Shown: positions 9,212 to 18,235, counted from the first letter of the stretch. The stretch is DNA of 64,000 nt from Flavobacterium sp. LHD-85 (GCF_030929595.1 NZ_JAVFVR010000005.1:248001-312000), one strand, 5' to 3'. Notes: generated by a model from the sequence alone, not told the origin. Translations and numbers: made by a program.

Positions 9212-9590
9212 ATCCTAATACATGAAAAGCGAGAATCTTCTGTACTTCATAAACATTAACCGATTTATTGAATTGTTTTACAATGCTTGGGTGTTGTTCG
9301 CTAGAAATCCAGATTTTCAATTCGGCATCAAGATCAAAAGTTCCTGCGGTTTCTACACTGAATCTTGTAATGTTTTTGTAAGCAATAGATTTGTATTCTG
9401 TTTTGCTTCCCGTGATTCCTTGTACATCGACTAAGATTAATCTTTTATTAGTAAAAATGAAAGTGTCGCGGATAAGTTTGAAACCCATTTCGATTTCTTC
9501 ATTTGCAGTTAAAAGCTGTCCGTATTTTTTAATTAAATCTTCTTGGCTTACTGAACCTGCGTTGCCAAGAATAGCTGAAAATATTCCCAT
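9210..9590 (-). CDS. PH-domain protein (bPH_1, PF08000)
   Basis: A 126-residue cytosolic protein without signal peptide or membrane helix. The core (EEIEMGFKLIRDTFIFTNKRLILVD, then YKSIAYKNITRFSVETAG) is the bacterial Pleckstrin-homology fold of the bPH_1/YyaB-like family, which forms oligomeric beta-sandwich rings. The biochemical function of the family is not known. It is converging with the M48 pair and is unlikely to share regulation with it. Confidence 0.85.
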   Translation of the reverse strand: MGIFSAILGNAGSVSQEDLIKKYGQLLTANEEIEMGFKLIRDTFIFTNKRLILVDVQGITGSKTEYKSIAYKNITRFSVETAGTFDLDAELKIWISSEQHPSIVKQFNKSVNVYEVQKILAFHVLG

Positions 9591-9652
9591 TACTCTGTTT
9601 TAATTTAGTTAAAATGATTTCCGTTTTGAAGGAGTAAATGTAGTGGATTTTG

Positions 9653-10390
9653 TTAATTTTTATGGATTGATTTGAATTTAATTATAAATGGAATTATTGT
9701 TATTGCAATTAAAAAAGATGATATAAAAGTGACAACTAAATTTCCAAAATTTAGAGCTTTTGGATTTATTATAAATCTCATAAATAAAATTGAGGTGGTA
9801 AATAAAATTACAGAAATCCAATAGAGTTTGTTAATTGAAGCTGGAGAAGCAAATGTTGTTGGAAGCTTAAAGAAAATTATTAATATGATAATAGCTCCAA
9901 TAAATGTACTCGAATGCTGAGCCAATTTCCACAGCGGAATTTCTGTTCCAAAGATTGCTGTTGTGTTTTGTAAAGTTGAAATTTGATTGACAAAATAACC
10001 GTGTTTATGTGTAAAGGCATCCCAGAAAATATGAGAAAATATCCCAATTAATAAAGAAATTAAAACGATAAGCCAATTTCTTTTAAAATAAACATTCCAG
10101 TTAAAATCTGTAAAAACAAGAATTCGGCTTCTGATAAATGAAGGAAGATTTTGAAATAATAGATTTCTTGTAAAATTGTGAAAAAGAAAAGTCAATAAAA
10201 GAGCAAGAGGTAAATCAAACCAAAAAACGCCGTTTAAAGTGTGACTGTAATCGCTTTTAACTTTCATACGCAGAAAATATTCAAAATCTGGTGTTAAGCT
10301 TCCAATTACTAATGCTGTTATAGAGAACCATGATTTTGGTAAATATCTCAAAGGAAGAATTATTGCTGGATGCGAAAAAGTAAAAGGCAT
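9653..10390 (-). CDS. DUF4184 family membrane protein
   Basis: I choose the ATG at 10390 because the family typically begins MPFTFSHPA and because the longer frame (to 10462) runs through the TonB terminator hairpin. The 245-residue product has about six hydrophobic segments. His and Asp residues cluster in SHPAIILPL, GSLTPDFEYFL, FSHIFWDAFTHKHGY and QHSSTF, a pattern like metal-dependent membrane hydrolases such as YdjM, though no activity is established for DUF4184. There is no operon partner. Confidence 0.8.
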   Translation of the reverse strand: MPFTFSHPAIILPLRYLPKSWFSITALVIGSLTPDFEYFLRMKVKSDYSHTLNGVFWFDLPLALLLTFLFHNFTRNLLFQNLPSFIRSRILVFTDFNWNVYFKRNWLIVLISLLIGIFSHIFWDAFTHKHGYFVNQISTLQNTTAIFGTEIPLWKLAQHSSTFIGAIIILIIFFKLPTTFASPASINKLYWISVILFTTSILFMRFIINPKALNFGNLVVTFISSFLIAITIIPFIIKFKSIHKN

Positions 10391-10430
10391 TAAGTTGATT
10401 TTTAGTTTTGATTTAGGAATTAAATGTAAC

Positions 10431-10455
10431 AAAAAAGCAGAACCGAAGTTCTGCT
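10431..10455 (-). terminator. UUCG-loop terminator of the TonB gene
   Basis: On the minus strand AGCAGAAC, loop TTCG, GTTCTGCT forms an 8-bp perfect stem with an extra-stable UUCG tetraloop, followed by six T residues. It lies 25 bp after the TonB stop codon. Confidence 0.92.
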
Positions 10456-10480
10456 CTTTCACTTTTTCAAAATATTTATA

Positions 10481-11308
10481 TTATTCGACTTCTGTTTTTA
10501 TTGTAATAGGAAGATTGTATGCAGTTCTTACTGGTTTTCCGTCTAGAATTCCTGGAGCCCATTTTGTTTTTAATGATTTTAAAACTCTAATGGCTTCTTT
10601 ACCCATTCCGTAACCTGGATCATTTCTAACAATAATGTCTGTAAGCGATCCGTCTTTCTCAACTACAAAAGAAACATACACTCTAAGTGTTTTTTCTACG
10701 TCAAGTTCAGGTCTTTGGAAATTGTTTCCAACATACTTGTAAAACTGAGCAATCCCGCCTGGAAATTCAGGTTGTTTGTCCAAAATTGCAGAAGAAACAG
10801 GTCCTTCAATTTTAGGAGCTACTGAAGCAACAACTCCATTACCTTCTCCGCCTCCTGTTGTAGGCATTGGGTTGACTGCAGTTCCATTTCCATTTGCATT
10901 GTCTACAGTTGGTGCATTTTCCGTGTTTGAAGCAATTTTATCAACTGCTTCTTCTGGTCTTGTCACCACTGGATTGATTAATTGAGTTGCGTCTGTTGAT
11001 TTTACAGCACTTTGCTCAACTACTGGTGCAGGCGGAGCTGGTGGCGGTGGCACAACAATTGGGTCAACGTTTACAATCGTTGGTTCGTAAATCTGAGGTT
11101 CTGGATCAACTTCAACAGGTGAAGTCATAATTTTACTAATAAGTACCGGTGCACTTCCTAAAGCCGTTATTAACAATAAACCCATAAAGAGAGCTGTAAC
11201 AGAATTTTTGGAATTCTCCTGACGTAATTGATATGCGCCGTATTCTTTGTTTTTGTTCTCGAAAACAAGATCGGTCCACTTGTTTTCATAAATGCTTAAT
11301 TTAGACAT
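10481..11308 (-). CDS. Energy transducer TonB
   Basis: TonB couples the proton motive force at the inner membrane to TonB-dependent outer-membrane transporters. The 275-residue protein has a cytoplasmic N-terminus (NKEYGAYQLRQ, typical of Bacteroidota TonB), one membrane helix about 36-57, a Pro-rich periplasmic linker (VVPPPPAPPAPVV, about 88-100), a Ser/Gly/Asn-rich spacer and a C-terminal TonB domain (FPGGIAQFYKYVGNNF to NLPITIK). ExbB and ExbD are not adjacent, so this is one of several likely TonB proteins. Its partner transporter cannot be named, though a SusC is encoded at 53.7 kb. Confidence 0.92.
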   Translation of the reverse strand: MSKLSIYENKWTDLVFENKNKEYGAYQLRQENSKNSVTALFMGLLLITALGSAPVLISKIMTSPVEVDPEPQIYEPTIVNVDPIVVPPPPAPPAPVVEQSAVKSTDATQLINPVVTRPEEAVDKIASNTENAPTVDNANGNGTAVNPMPTTGGGEGNGVVASVAPKIEGPVSSAILDKQPEFPGGIAQFYKYVGNNFQRPELDVEKTLRVYVSFVVEKDGSLTDIIVRNDPGYGMGKEAIRVLKSLKTKWAPGILDGKPVRTAYNLPITIKTEVE

Positions 11309-11466
11309 AATTTTTGGGTTTTAAGGTTAAGTAACTTTAAATCATACGCAGAAAAGGTTTTAGGTTTGAGCTAGCAACGTAAAAGTTGTAGTTTTAATGT
11401 TGTAGAAATGTTTTTATTTTAAGAATAAATATAGGAATAATTTATTCTTTATTTAAAGATAGTGAA

Positions 11467-12018
11467 TTATCTGTTACGTTCAATGATTTCGGCTAATAAT
11501 TTTTTAGCGCGCAAAAGTTTTACTTTAACGCTGCTTAATGGTTCGTCTATCTTAGCCGCAATTTCCTGATAAGACATTTCCTGAAAATAACGAAGCTGAA
11601 TTACTTCTTGATAATGTGGTTTGAGTTCTTTGATGCATAGAAGCAGACGAGAAAGATTCTGTTCTTTGATTAATGCATCTTCTGCAGATGGAGTAGGGTC
11701 GGCAATGTTGTAAGCCTGTTGGTCTTCGTTGTCTGTGATTTCGATAAAAAGATTGGTTTTCTTTTTTCGAAGCAAATCAATATAGACGTTTTTTGCAATT
11801 GCGATAAGCCAGGTATTAAACTGAAATTCTGAATTGTAAGAAGCAATTTTGTCAAAAGCTTTGGAGAAAGTTTCTATTGTAATATCTTCTGCTGTGGTTT
11901 CATTTTCGGTGCGTTTGAGCATAAACGAATACACCTCATTCCAATAATGATCTAATAAAAAAGTAAAGGCGATCTGATCGCCTTTTTTTGCTTTTTCTAT
12001 TTTAGAATTTATTTCCAA
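11467..12018 (-). CDS. RNA polymerase ECF-type sigma factor
   Basis: A 183-residue sigma-70 family protein. Region 2 is seen in FTFLLDHYWNEVYSFML, AEDITIETFSKAFD and FNTWLIAIAKNVYIDLLR. Region 4 is ELKPHYQEVIQLRYFQEMSYQEIAAKI with the recognition helix SSVKVKLLRAKK. The start is TTG at 12018; the next Met is residue 33, inside region 2, so a non-ATG start is needed. The gene overlaps the end of the upstream glycosyltransferase by 10 nt, suggesting translational coupling. No anti-sigma factor lies next to it, so its signal is unknown. Confidence 0.9.
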   Translation of the reverse strand: MEINSKIEKAKKGDQIAFTFLLDHYWNEVYSFMLKRTENETTAEDITIETFSKAFDKIASYNSEFQFNTWLIAIAKNVYIDLLRKKKTNLFIEITDNEDQQAYNIADPTPSAEDALIKEQNLSRLLLCIKELKPHYQEVIQLRYFQEMSYQEIAAKIDEPLSSVKVKLLRAKKLLAEIIERNR

Positions 12019-13115
12019 TATACGGGTTTTGAAAAGATATTAGTTATAAAGATATTAATTTGCGTTAATATAAGCGCTATCTCAACAACTGGAAACCAAA
12101 TTTTAATATCTTTTTCTTTTAATTTTCCTGCTGAACATCCAACGACTGTCCACACTATTGTATAGCGTGTTGCTAAAATTGCTAATACGGCAATCCATTG
12201 AAATTGAAATGCTAATAGTATAATAACTAATAAAAAGAAAAATAATTGTGAAAGGAAAAATAGTCCTAACTGCATTTTATCAAAAAACTTGTAATGTTCT
12301 GCAGTAGAAATATGTCTTCTTTTTTGAGTAAACCATTCTTTATAGGTTTTCTTAGGCTCTGAATAGGTAAAACTTTCAGGAGTATAAGAAATAGTAGTAT
12401 TTGCTTTATTGGCTGCTTGATTAATGAACAAATCGTCATCGCCAGAACGAATTTGAATATGATCAATAAAACCATTTACATTGAAAAACTCTTCTTTTTT
12501 ATAAGCAAGATTTCTTCCAACTCCCATATAAGGAAGCCCTATTTTTGCCCATGAAAAATATTGAATTGCTGTAAGGACAGTTTCAAAACGAATGATTTTA
12601 TTTAAAAAAGAGCGCTCCACTTTTTCATAACCACCATAACCTAAAACAATTGTCTTGTTCATGGTAAATTGCGAAGTCATAGAGGTAATCCAATCTTTAG
12701 AACTTGGGAAACAATCTGCATCTGTAAAAAGTAGATAATCTTTTTTTGCAGCTTTTATTCCAAGCGTCAAAGCGTATTTTTTGTTTCCCCAAAAAGCTTC
12801 ATTGTTTTCGACTTTTACCAAACGGATATTAGAGAATTCTTTTTCAAATTCCTCAAAAACTTCAAGAGTTTCATCGCTTGATGCATCGTCAATTAAAACA
12901 ACTTCAAAATCAGGATAATCTTGCTGTGCCAAAAGCGGAATATATTTCTTTACATTCTCCTCTTCGTTTTTAGCGCACACAATTACAGAAACAGGAAGAT
13001 TTTTAGGCTTCACGTGCTGTGGTTTTGCAAAAGCAAATTTTCCAAAAACTCCGAGATAATAAAAAAGTTGAACTGCAACAATAGCAATAAAAAAGTAAAA
13101 TATGTATATAAGCAT
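12009..13115 (-). CDS. Membrane glycosyltransferase family 2
   Basis: A 368-residue protein with an N-terminal membrane helix (residues 2-24), a GT-A catalytic domain and two or three C-terminal membrane helices (about 285-365). Motifs are VSVIVCAKNEE (42-52), LIDDASSDET (74-83), the metal-binding DAD at 132-134, GDDDLF near 227, and QKRRH near 270, a variant of the processive QxxRW motif. It probably transfers a sugar to a lipid or polysaccharide acceptor at the cytoplasmic membrane; the substrate cannot be read. It is cotranscribed with the ECF sigma gene by a 10-nt overlap. Confidence 0.88.
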   Translation of the reverse strand: MLIYIFYFFIAIVAVQLFYYLGVFGKFAFAKPQHVKPKNLPVSVIVCAKNEEENVKKYIPLLAQQDYPDFEVVLIDDASSDETLEVFEEFEKEFSNIRLVKVENNEAFWGNKKYALTLGIKAAKKDYLLFTDADCFPSSKDWITSMTSQFTMNKTIVLGYGGYEKVERSFLNKIIRFETVLTAIQYFSWAKIGLPYMGVGRNLAYKKEEFFNVNGFIDHIQIRSGDDDLFINQAANKANTTISYTPESFTYSEPKKTYKEWFTQKRRHISTAEHYKFFDKMQLGLFFLSQLFFFLLVIILLAFQFQWIAVLAILATRYTIVWTVVGCSAGKLKEKDIKIWFPVVEIALILTQINIFITNIFSKPVYWK

Positions 13116-13199
13116 CTGATTTATTTGGTTCTATTAATTTCACGTTCTGCGACTGCAAATGTAATTATCAATTCGCTAAATTCAATAGCTAAAGCCGAT

Positions 13200-13814
13200 T
13201 TACTTTCGGCATTTTGACATTTCTTTTGCAACAGCAATAGACTGAGGGTTTTCGGTTTTTTCCAATTCCGAAATTATGTTTTTATAATTGTGATCGTCGC
13301 GGTTTTGGGAGAGTTTTTTCGTAGCTTGAATTTCCTCAATTTCGATTTCAAAACCAAAAATTCCTCGTGCCTCACGCATTGTTTTTTCAGATAAATTTTC
13401 AACGCGGACAGGATTCTCAGAATTCACCTCGTATTTGTCTACAAGTTTTTTAAGTTGTTCTACTGAAGCTTCATAGTCAACAATCTTGATTTTTCCATAA
13501 ACGTGTACGGCTATATAATTCCAAGTCGGAACATTTTCATGATCGTACCAAGATGAAGAAATGTAACTGTGCGGACCTGTAAAAACAGCCAAAACCTGAT
13601 CGTTTGCCGCAAAACCTTCTGCTTGCGGATTCAGTTTTGAAATATGCCCTTGGAGAATTTCTTTTCCTTCAGCATTCATTTCCAATTCTATCGGAATATG
13701 TGTTGCGCATAACTTTCCGTTAGTCTGATTGATAAGGATTCCAAAACTATTTTCTTTCAAAAAAGCTCTTATTTCTTCCTGATTTTCGTTTTTGTATAAA
13801 TCTGGTGTGTACAT
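13200..13814 (-). CDS. PaiB-type FMN-binding protein
   Basis: I use the ATG at 13814, which gives the family N-terminus MYTPDLYKNEN; the frame extends nine codons further upstream with no family support. The 204-residue protein has the split-barrel flavin-binding fold of the PaiB/FMN-binding negative transcriptional regulator family (NGKLCATHIPIELE; VLAVFTGPHSYISSSWY; VPTWNYIAVHVYGK). In Bacillus PaiB affects sporulation and protease genes, but biochemically the family looks like a heme/flavin oxidoreductase. No PaiA acetyltransferase is nearby. A REP-like palindrome lies just upstream. Confidence 0.87.
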   Translation of the reverse strand: MYTPDLYKNENQEEIRAFLKENSFGILINQTNGKLCATHIPIELEMNAEGKEILQGHISKLNPQAEGFAANDQVLAVFTGPHSYISSSWYDHENVPTWNYIAVHVYGKIKIVDYEASVEQLKKLVDKYEVNSENPVRVENLSEKTMREARGIFGFEIEIEEIQATKKLSQNRDDHNYKNIISELEKTENPQSIAVAKEMSKCRK

Positions 13815-13835
13815 GTTCTTGTTGTTTATACAATT

Positions 13836-13896
13836 TGTCACATTGAGCGAAGTCGAAATGCTTTATATAAAGACTTCGACTCCGCTCAGTCTGACA
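13836..13896. repeat. REP-like palindrome (GAGCGAAGTCGAA family)
   Basis: A 22-bp arm beginning TGTCACATTGAGCG (13836-13857) pairs with a second arm, 13875-13896 (TTCGACTCCGCTC...), with three mismatches around a 17-nt loop. This word is common between genes in flavobacterial genomes and resembles REP elements mobilised by IS200-like RAYT transposases. No such transposase lies in the window. Confidence 0.75.
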
Positions 13897-13933
13897 GTGG
13901 GTTAAATTCGTGACAATTTGTGAAATTTGTGTT

Positions 13934-14947
13934 TTAAATCACATTTACTTCAGCTTCAATCTGAATGCCGAATTTTTCAAAAACCGTTTTTTCGACTTCT
14001 TTTGAAACCGCTAAAATTTCTTGCCCTGTTGCGTTTCCGTAATTCACCAAAACCAAAGCTTGATTTTTATGAACTCCCGCGTCTCCAAAACGTTTGCCCT
14101 TAAAACCAGCTTGTTCAATCAGCCAGCCTGCAGGAACTTTTACTTCAGTTTCTGAAACTTCGTAGAATTTCATTTCTGGGAATTTCTGATGGATTTTCTC
14201 AAAATCAGATTTCAACAAAATCGGATTTTTAAAGAAACTTCCGCTGTTTCCTAGTTCTTTCGGATCTGGCAATTTACTTTGTCTGATAGCAATTACAGCA
14301 TTGCTCACATCTTTTAAAGTGGGTTCTGCAATATTATTTTTGGCCAATTCTGCCAAAATATCTCCGTAAGAAGTATTGATTTTATGATTGCGTTTGGTCA
14401 GTTTAAAAATAACCGAAGTAATAATATATTGGTCTTTCACTTCATTTTTGAAAATGCTTTCGCGGTAGCCAAAATTACATTCAGCATTATTGAACGTTTT
14501 AATTTCTTGAGTAGCAATATTTATGGCTTCGCAAGAAACAAAAGTGTCTTTAATTTCGGTTCCATAAGCTCCAATATTTTGAACTGGAGTTGTACCAACA
14601 TTTCCAGGAATAAGAGACATATTTTCTAATCCGCCAAAATTATTGTCGATCGTCCAAAGAACAAAGTCATGCCAAGTTTCTCCAGCCTGACTTTCAACCC
14701 AGACAAAATCTTCATCTTCTTTAATTGTTTTTTTACCTTTTAAATCAATATGAATCACCAAAGCGTCAATATCTTTGGTTAAAAGCATATTGCTTCCGCC
14801 GCCAAGAATAAATTTTTTCTCGTTTTTATTTTCTTCTAAAATGGTTTTTAGTTCAGCAATCGAATGAACGGCAACAAATTGTTTAGCACTGGCTTCAATG
14901 CCGAAAGTATTATAATTTTTTAAAGAAAAATTGGATTGGATTTCCAT
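13934..14947 (-). CDS. murB: UDP-N-acetylenolpyruvoylglucosamine reductase
   Basis: MurB reduces UDP-GlcNAc-enolpyruvate to UDP-MurNAc with NADPH and FAD in the cytosol, the second committed step of peptidoglycan synthesis. The 337-residue length and domain order fit type I MurB: N-terminal FSLKNYNTFGI, FAD-binding FILGGGSNML (46-55), SLIPGNVGTTPVQNIGAYG (about 112-130), the YRES segment, the catalytic serine in GNSGSFFKNP and C-terminal KNQALVLVNYGNATG with a final Glu-rich tail. It stands alone among cell-wall genes here. Confidence 0.95.
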   Translation of the reverse strand: MEIQSNFSLKNYNTFGIEASAKQFVAVHSIAELKTILEENKNEKKFILGGGSNMLLTKDIDALVIHIDLKGKKTIKEDEDFVWVESQAGETWHDFVLWTIDNNFGGLENMSLIPGNVGTTPVQNIGAYGTEIKDTFVSCEAINIATQEIKTFNNAECNFGYRESIFKNEVKDQYIITSVIFKLTKRNHKINTSYGDILAELAKNNIAEPTLKDVSNAVIAIRQSKLPDPKELGNSGSFFKNPILLKSDFEKIHQKFPEMKFYEVSETEVKVPAGWLIEQAGFKGKRFGDAGVHKNQALVLVNYGNATGQEILAVSKEVEKTVFEKFGIQIEAEVNVI

Positions 14948-15055
14948 AAATAAAAGGCTTTTTAAGTTCCGAAACTTCGGAAAAATTCTGAGATCAAAAG
15001 TAACGATTATAATTTATTTGAATCAATTTTCTATAAAAAGACTTTTCTCAAAATT

Positions 15056-16159
15056 TTATTTTATGGCTTCAATAAATTGCTGCATTTCTTTCATTGTGCC
15101 AATTGTAATTCTGGTCCATTTTCCGTTTTCTTCGTAGATTTTTGTTCCCTGTATGTTATGATTTTCTAATTGTTTGAAATAATCTTTTTTATAATTATCT
15201 AAAGAAAAATAGATGAAATTAGTGTGTGAAGGAATACACGTTAAATTAAGTTTAGTAAGCTGCTCAATAGTATATTTTTTTACTTCTTCATTTGCGGCGT
15301 GTACTTGTTGAATAAATTTATCATCATTCAATGACGCGATTGCTGCAGTTGCTGACACCACGCTGACAGATAAATTTGGCGTGGATTTTAAAGCGCTAAG
15401 TTCTTCAATTGTTACTGAAGAAGCAACGGCATAACCTATACGCGCGCCAGCTAGACCATACATTTTTGAAAATGTTTTGGTAATAATTATATTTTTATTT
15501 TCAACTACGAGGTCACTTAATGATTTTTCTTTTGTGAAATCTAGATAAGCTTCATCTACAAAAACAATTGCTTTTTTTGACGCTTCTTTTACAAAAGAAA
15601 CGAGCTGTTCGTAATCGCATATTGTTCCTGTCGGATTATTAGGATTGCAGATATACACCATTTTTGTATCTGAATCAATTGCTTTTAGCATTGCTGGCAG
15701 ATCATGTTTTTTGTCAGCGGTTAGTGGAACGGTGATTTTTTTTAAACCCAATTTTTCAGAAGGAAATGTCCAATAATTAAAAGTTGTTTCAGCCAATATA
15801 AAATTGCCTTTTTGTAAAGCGGTATATTGAAGAACCAAGTCTAGAATTTCTGTTGAGCCAGCACCAAGTAAAATGTTCTGGCTTAAAACATTATTTTTTG
15901 TAGCAATAAGGGCAATTAATTCGTTTGAAAGATTCCAACCGTATCGATTGCTGTTATTGATGCTTTTTTGCATGGCAGCGCGAGCAAGTGGTGAAGGCCC
16001 ATACGGATTTTCATTTGATCGTAATAATATGGGCGATCGGTCTAAATCTGGAAGAATAAATGTTTCTGGTAGCGTATTTGCAAACGTTTCGAATTGGCAG
16101 AGGCCTAATCCAACTGCACCTAAACCTATTTGTTTTAACCAGTTTCTTCTATTGCTCAT
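15056..16159 (-). CDS. Tat-signal class I/II aminotransferase (HisC-like)
   Basis: A 367-residue PLP enzyme of fold type I, similar to histidinol-phosphate aminotransferase. Visible motifs are RSNENPYGPSP (48-58), the PLP-phosphate segment GAGSTEIL, NPNNPTGTI, the PLP-interacting Asp/Tyr in FVDEAYLDF, the Schiff-base Lys in TKTFSKMYGLAG and the Arg in ARIGYAV. Unusually, the N-terminus NRRNWLKQIGLGAVGLGL is a twin-arginine signal followed by FANTLPETF, so the folded holoenzyme is probably exported. No his genes are near. The substrate is unknown, and it may act on an amino acid or phosphonate in the periplasm. Confidence 0.85.
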   Translation of the reverse strand: MSNRRNWLKQIGLGAVGLGLCQFETFANTLPETFILPDLDRSPILLRSNENPYGPSPLARAAMQKSINNSNRYGWNLSNELIALIATKNNVLSQNILLGAGSTEILDLVLQYTALQKGNFILAETTFNYWTFPSEKLGLKKITVPLTADKKHDLPAMLKAIDSDTKMVYICNPNNPTGTICDYEQLVSFVKEASKKAIVFVDEAYLDFTKEKSLSDLVVENKNIIITKTFSKMYGLAGARIGYAVASSVTIEELSALKSTPNLSVSVVSATAAIASLNDDKFIQQVHAANEEVKKYTIEQLTKLNLTCIPSHTNFIYFSLDNYKKDYFKQLENHNIQGTKIYEENGKWTRITIGTMKEMQQFIEAIK

Positions 16160-16339
16160 ATTATTTAAGAATTAAATTGGACAACTCGTTTTTGATAATA
16201 TGTCGTTGAGTTTCAATAAAAGTTACGTTAAGTTTTAACAGTAAAGTTTGTAACGCTTTTGTATTCTTTGCGTAAGTTTTTGTTTTCGATAGCTATTGTT
16301 TTTTTTAATAAAATTCAAAAGACAAATTAATTTCTTTTG

Positions 16340-16347
16340 TAAATTTG
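16340..16347 (+). promoter_or_regulatory. Candidate -7 element for the gene at 16370
   Basis: TAAATTTG matches TAnnTTTG exactly and lies 23 bp before the ATG. Confidence 0.4.
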
Positions 16348-16369
16348 AAAGAATTATAATATTATAATT

Positions 16370-17095
16370 ATGGCTAAAATTTTCCGTAAGAATAAGATTT
16401 TGCTTTATTTAGGTTTGTTTTTGTCAATATCAGCTTCTGCACAAGTTGTTAATATTGAGGGAGAATGGGGTACAAAGGATATAATTGGTTATTCTAATGT
16501 TTTTGAATTTTCTTTAATAAAAGAAAAGCAGCCAAATAAAGGACGAAGTGTAATATTTAGTTTAGACGGCACATTTTCATGTGGCGAACCAATGATATGC
16601 CCTAATGGATGTTCTGTTTATACTTCAGGTTCTTACACGATGGTTGATAATGACCATGTGCGTATGACTGTTGAAAATGTGCGTTTTGTTGGGTTTTATT
16701 GTGGCAATCTAAGAACACAACAGGAAAATAAGAGTAAAGATTTAGGTGTTTTTTATATTTATAAAGAAGGTGATGCAGTTCGATTAATTCCTAGTAATGG
16801 TGATTTGCAAGGGGATAGAGATAAAATGCTTTATACTCAAATGCTGGATTCTTTTGGTAAGGAATGGAAATCGTATGAATATGTCTGGGATGAGACAACT
16901 GCAGATCAGGGAGAAGAAATTGTAAAAGATTGTAAAGACAGAAGAAAACAAAGAGATTTGTCTAATTATAAAATTGTATTTTCTAAAAACGAAAGTTATG
17001 GAGATATCTTTCTTTTGAGAGAAAATGAAAACTATCATTATGTTGTTTACAATGCTGTGAGCAAAAAAGTTTCTTTGGCTTATCCAAAAAAGTAA
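16370..17095 (+). CDS. Secreted protein of unknown function
   Basis: I do not recognise this 241-residue protein. Residues 1-25 are a signal peptide (LLYLGLFLSISASAQ), so it is exported. The N-terminal half holds paired Cys (CGEPMICPNGCSVY, then FYCGNL) and alternating strands (SLDGTFSCG; GSYTMVDNDHVRMTVENV; VFYIYKEGDAVRLIP), suggesting a beta-rich, disulfide-bonded fold that might be lipocalin-like. The C-terminal half has a charged helix (CKDRRKQRDL) and a last strand motif. It has a candidate promoter of its own and converges on a glycosyltransferase gene. Confidence 0.7.
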   Translation: MAKIFRKNKILLYLGLFLSISASAQVVNIEGEWGTKDIIGYSNVFEFSLIKEKQPNKGRSVIFSLDGTFSCGEPMICPNGCSVYTSGSYTMVDNDHVRMTVENVRFVGFYCGNLRTQQENKSKDLGVFYIYKEGDAVRLIPSNGDLQGDRDKMLYTQMLDSFGKEWKSYEYVWDETTADQGEEIVKDCKDRRKQRDLSNYKIVFSKNESYGDIFLLRENENYHYVVYNAVSKKVSLAYPKK

Positions 17096-17098
17096 GAA

Positions 17099-18148
17099 TT
17101 AATTATTTCGAGAATTAATCAGTTGATGATACTTTTTCGAAATAACCTTCATATTAATGTCATAATTCGCATTTTCTTCCACAAATTTTCTATTTCGATT
17201 AATCGCTTCATTTCGCAATTCGGGATTTTCAAAAGACCAGATTAATTCTTCGACTAGCATTTCGATATGATCCACTTCAATCAATTGACCGTTTTCTCTA
17301 TGTGTAATCCAACTTTGATTTCCTGGAATATCTGAAACTATAGGATAACAACTGCATGCCATTGCTTCAAACAAAGAGGCAGAAACGCCTTCGGTAGTCG
17401 GCATACTAATGTAAATATTGGATTGCTGCAGTAGTTTTGGAAGTTCTGTATTCGGAATTCTTCCTGTAAAAATTACTTTGCTTTCGATTTGGAGCTCTTT
17501 TGCTAAATCTTTTAAGTATTGCAATCTGTTTCCATCGCCAACAATTGTCAAAGAAAAATCAATTCTTTTTTGGTTTAAAATTCCGAAAGCTTTTAAAATT
17601 GAATCATGACGATATTCTGGCTGCAGTGAACGTGTTACAATTGCTTCAATTTTATTTGAATTATTGGTTGAAGGTGTGAAAATCGATAAATCAATTCCTT
17701 TCGGAAGAACCAAGACCTTATCCATGTCAACACCGACTTCTTTCATGTGAATTGCCATTACAGGCCCCCAAGCATGAATTAAATGTGCTTTTTTGAAAGC
17801 GTATTTCTGAATGAATTTTTTAAAAGGATATAATTTAGATTCCTCTGGCCATAAATCGGTTCGGCCTTGTTGCGCAATAGCAATGGTTTTAGATCCCGAT
17901 AATGCTGCAAGAAAACCATAACTGGTAGTTCTTTCTGCAATTACCATATCTGGTTTTTCTTTTTTAATTATTTTTCGAATGGAAATAGGAGCGAATAAAT
18001 ATTCTAAAATACGTTTGGATCTGTGGTTGTTTGATGTTTGAAGTTCCCAAGTGATAATTTCAAAATCGCCAAATTCTTTAAGGCCTTTCATCCAAGTGAT
18101 GGCGTCAGCACGATAAGATTCTCCAAGAAAAAGTATTTTCCTATTCAT
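17099..18148 (-). CDS. Glycosyltransferase family 4 protein
   Basis: A 349-residue GT-B enzyme without signal or membrane segments. The C-terminal nucleotide-sugar domain shows VTRSLQPEYRHDSILKA, LTIVGDGNRLQYLKDL, VIFTGRIPNTELP and the EX7E motif region TEGVSASLFEAMACSCYPIV, ending with PGNQSWI. It retains both glutamates of a retaining GT4. The acceptor is unknown; it is most likely an envelope or exopolysaccharide sugar transferase. It converges with the secreted protein gene, leaving only 3 bp between the two. Confidence 0.87.
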   Translation of the reverse strand: MNRKILFLGESYRADAITWMKGLKEFGDFEIITWELQTSNNHRSKRILEYLFAPISIRKIIKKEKPDMVIAERTTSYGFLAALSGSKTIAIAQQGRTDLWPEESKLYPFKKFIQKYAFKKAHLIHAWGPVMAIHMKEVGVDMDKVLVLPKGIDLSIFTPSTNNSNKIEAIVTRSLQPEYRHDSILKAFGILNQKRIDFSLTIVGDGNRLQYLKDLAKELQIESKVIFTGRIPNTELPKLLQQSNIYISMPTTEGVSASLFEAMACSCYPIVSDIPGNQSWITHRENGQLIEVDHIEMLVEELIWSFENPELRNEAINRNRKFVEENANYDINMKVISKKYHQLINSRNN

Positions 18149-18164
18149 TTATAAAAGTTTTTCC

Positions 18165-18222
18165 GCCACGAATTTCACAAATTTTCACTAATTAATTCGT
18201 GTCAATTCGTGAAATTCGTGGC
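18165..18222. repeat. Periodic palindrome (AATTCGTG family)
   Basis: GCCACGAATTTCAC (18165-18178) pairs perfectly with GTGAAATTCGTGGC (18209-18222). The interior repeats the 8-9 bp word AATTCGTG. Relatives occur at 18951-19059 and 43416-43522. Confidence 0.75.
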
Positions 18223-18235
18223 AATCTAATCTTTT

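Noticed and set aside
10391..10462. A 24-codon N-terminal extension of the DUF4184 protein.
   Set aside because: It passes through the UUCG terminator hairpin of the TonB gene and is not part of the family N-terminus.
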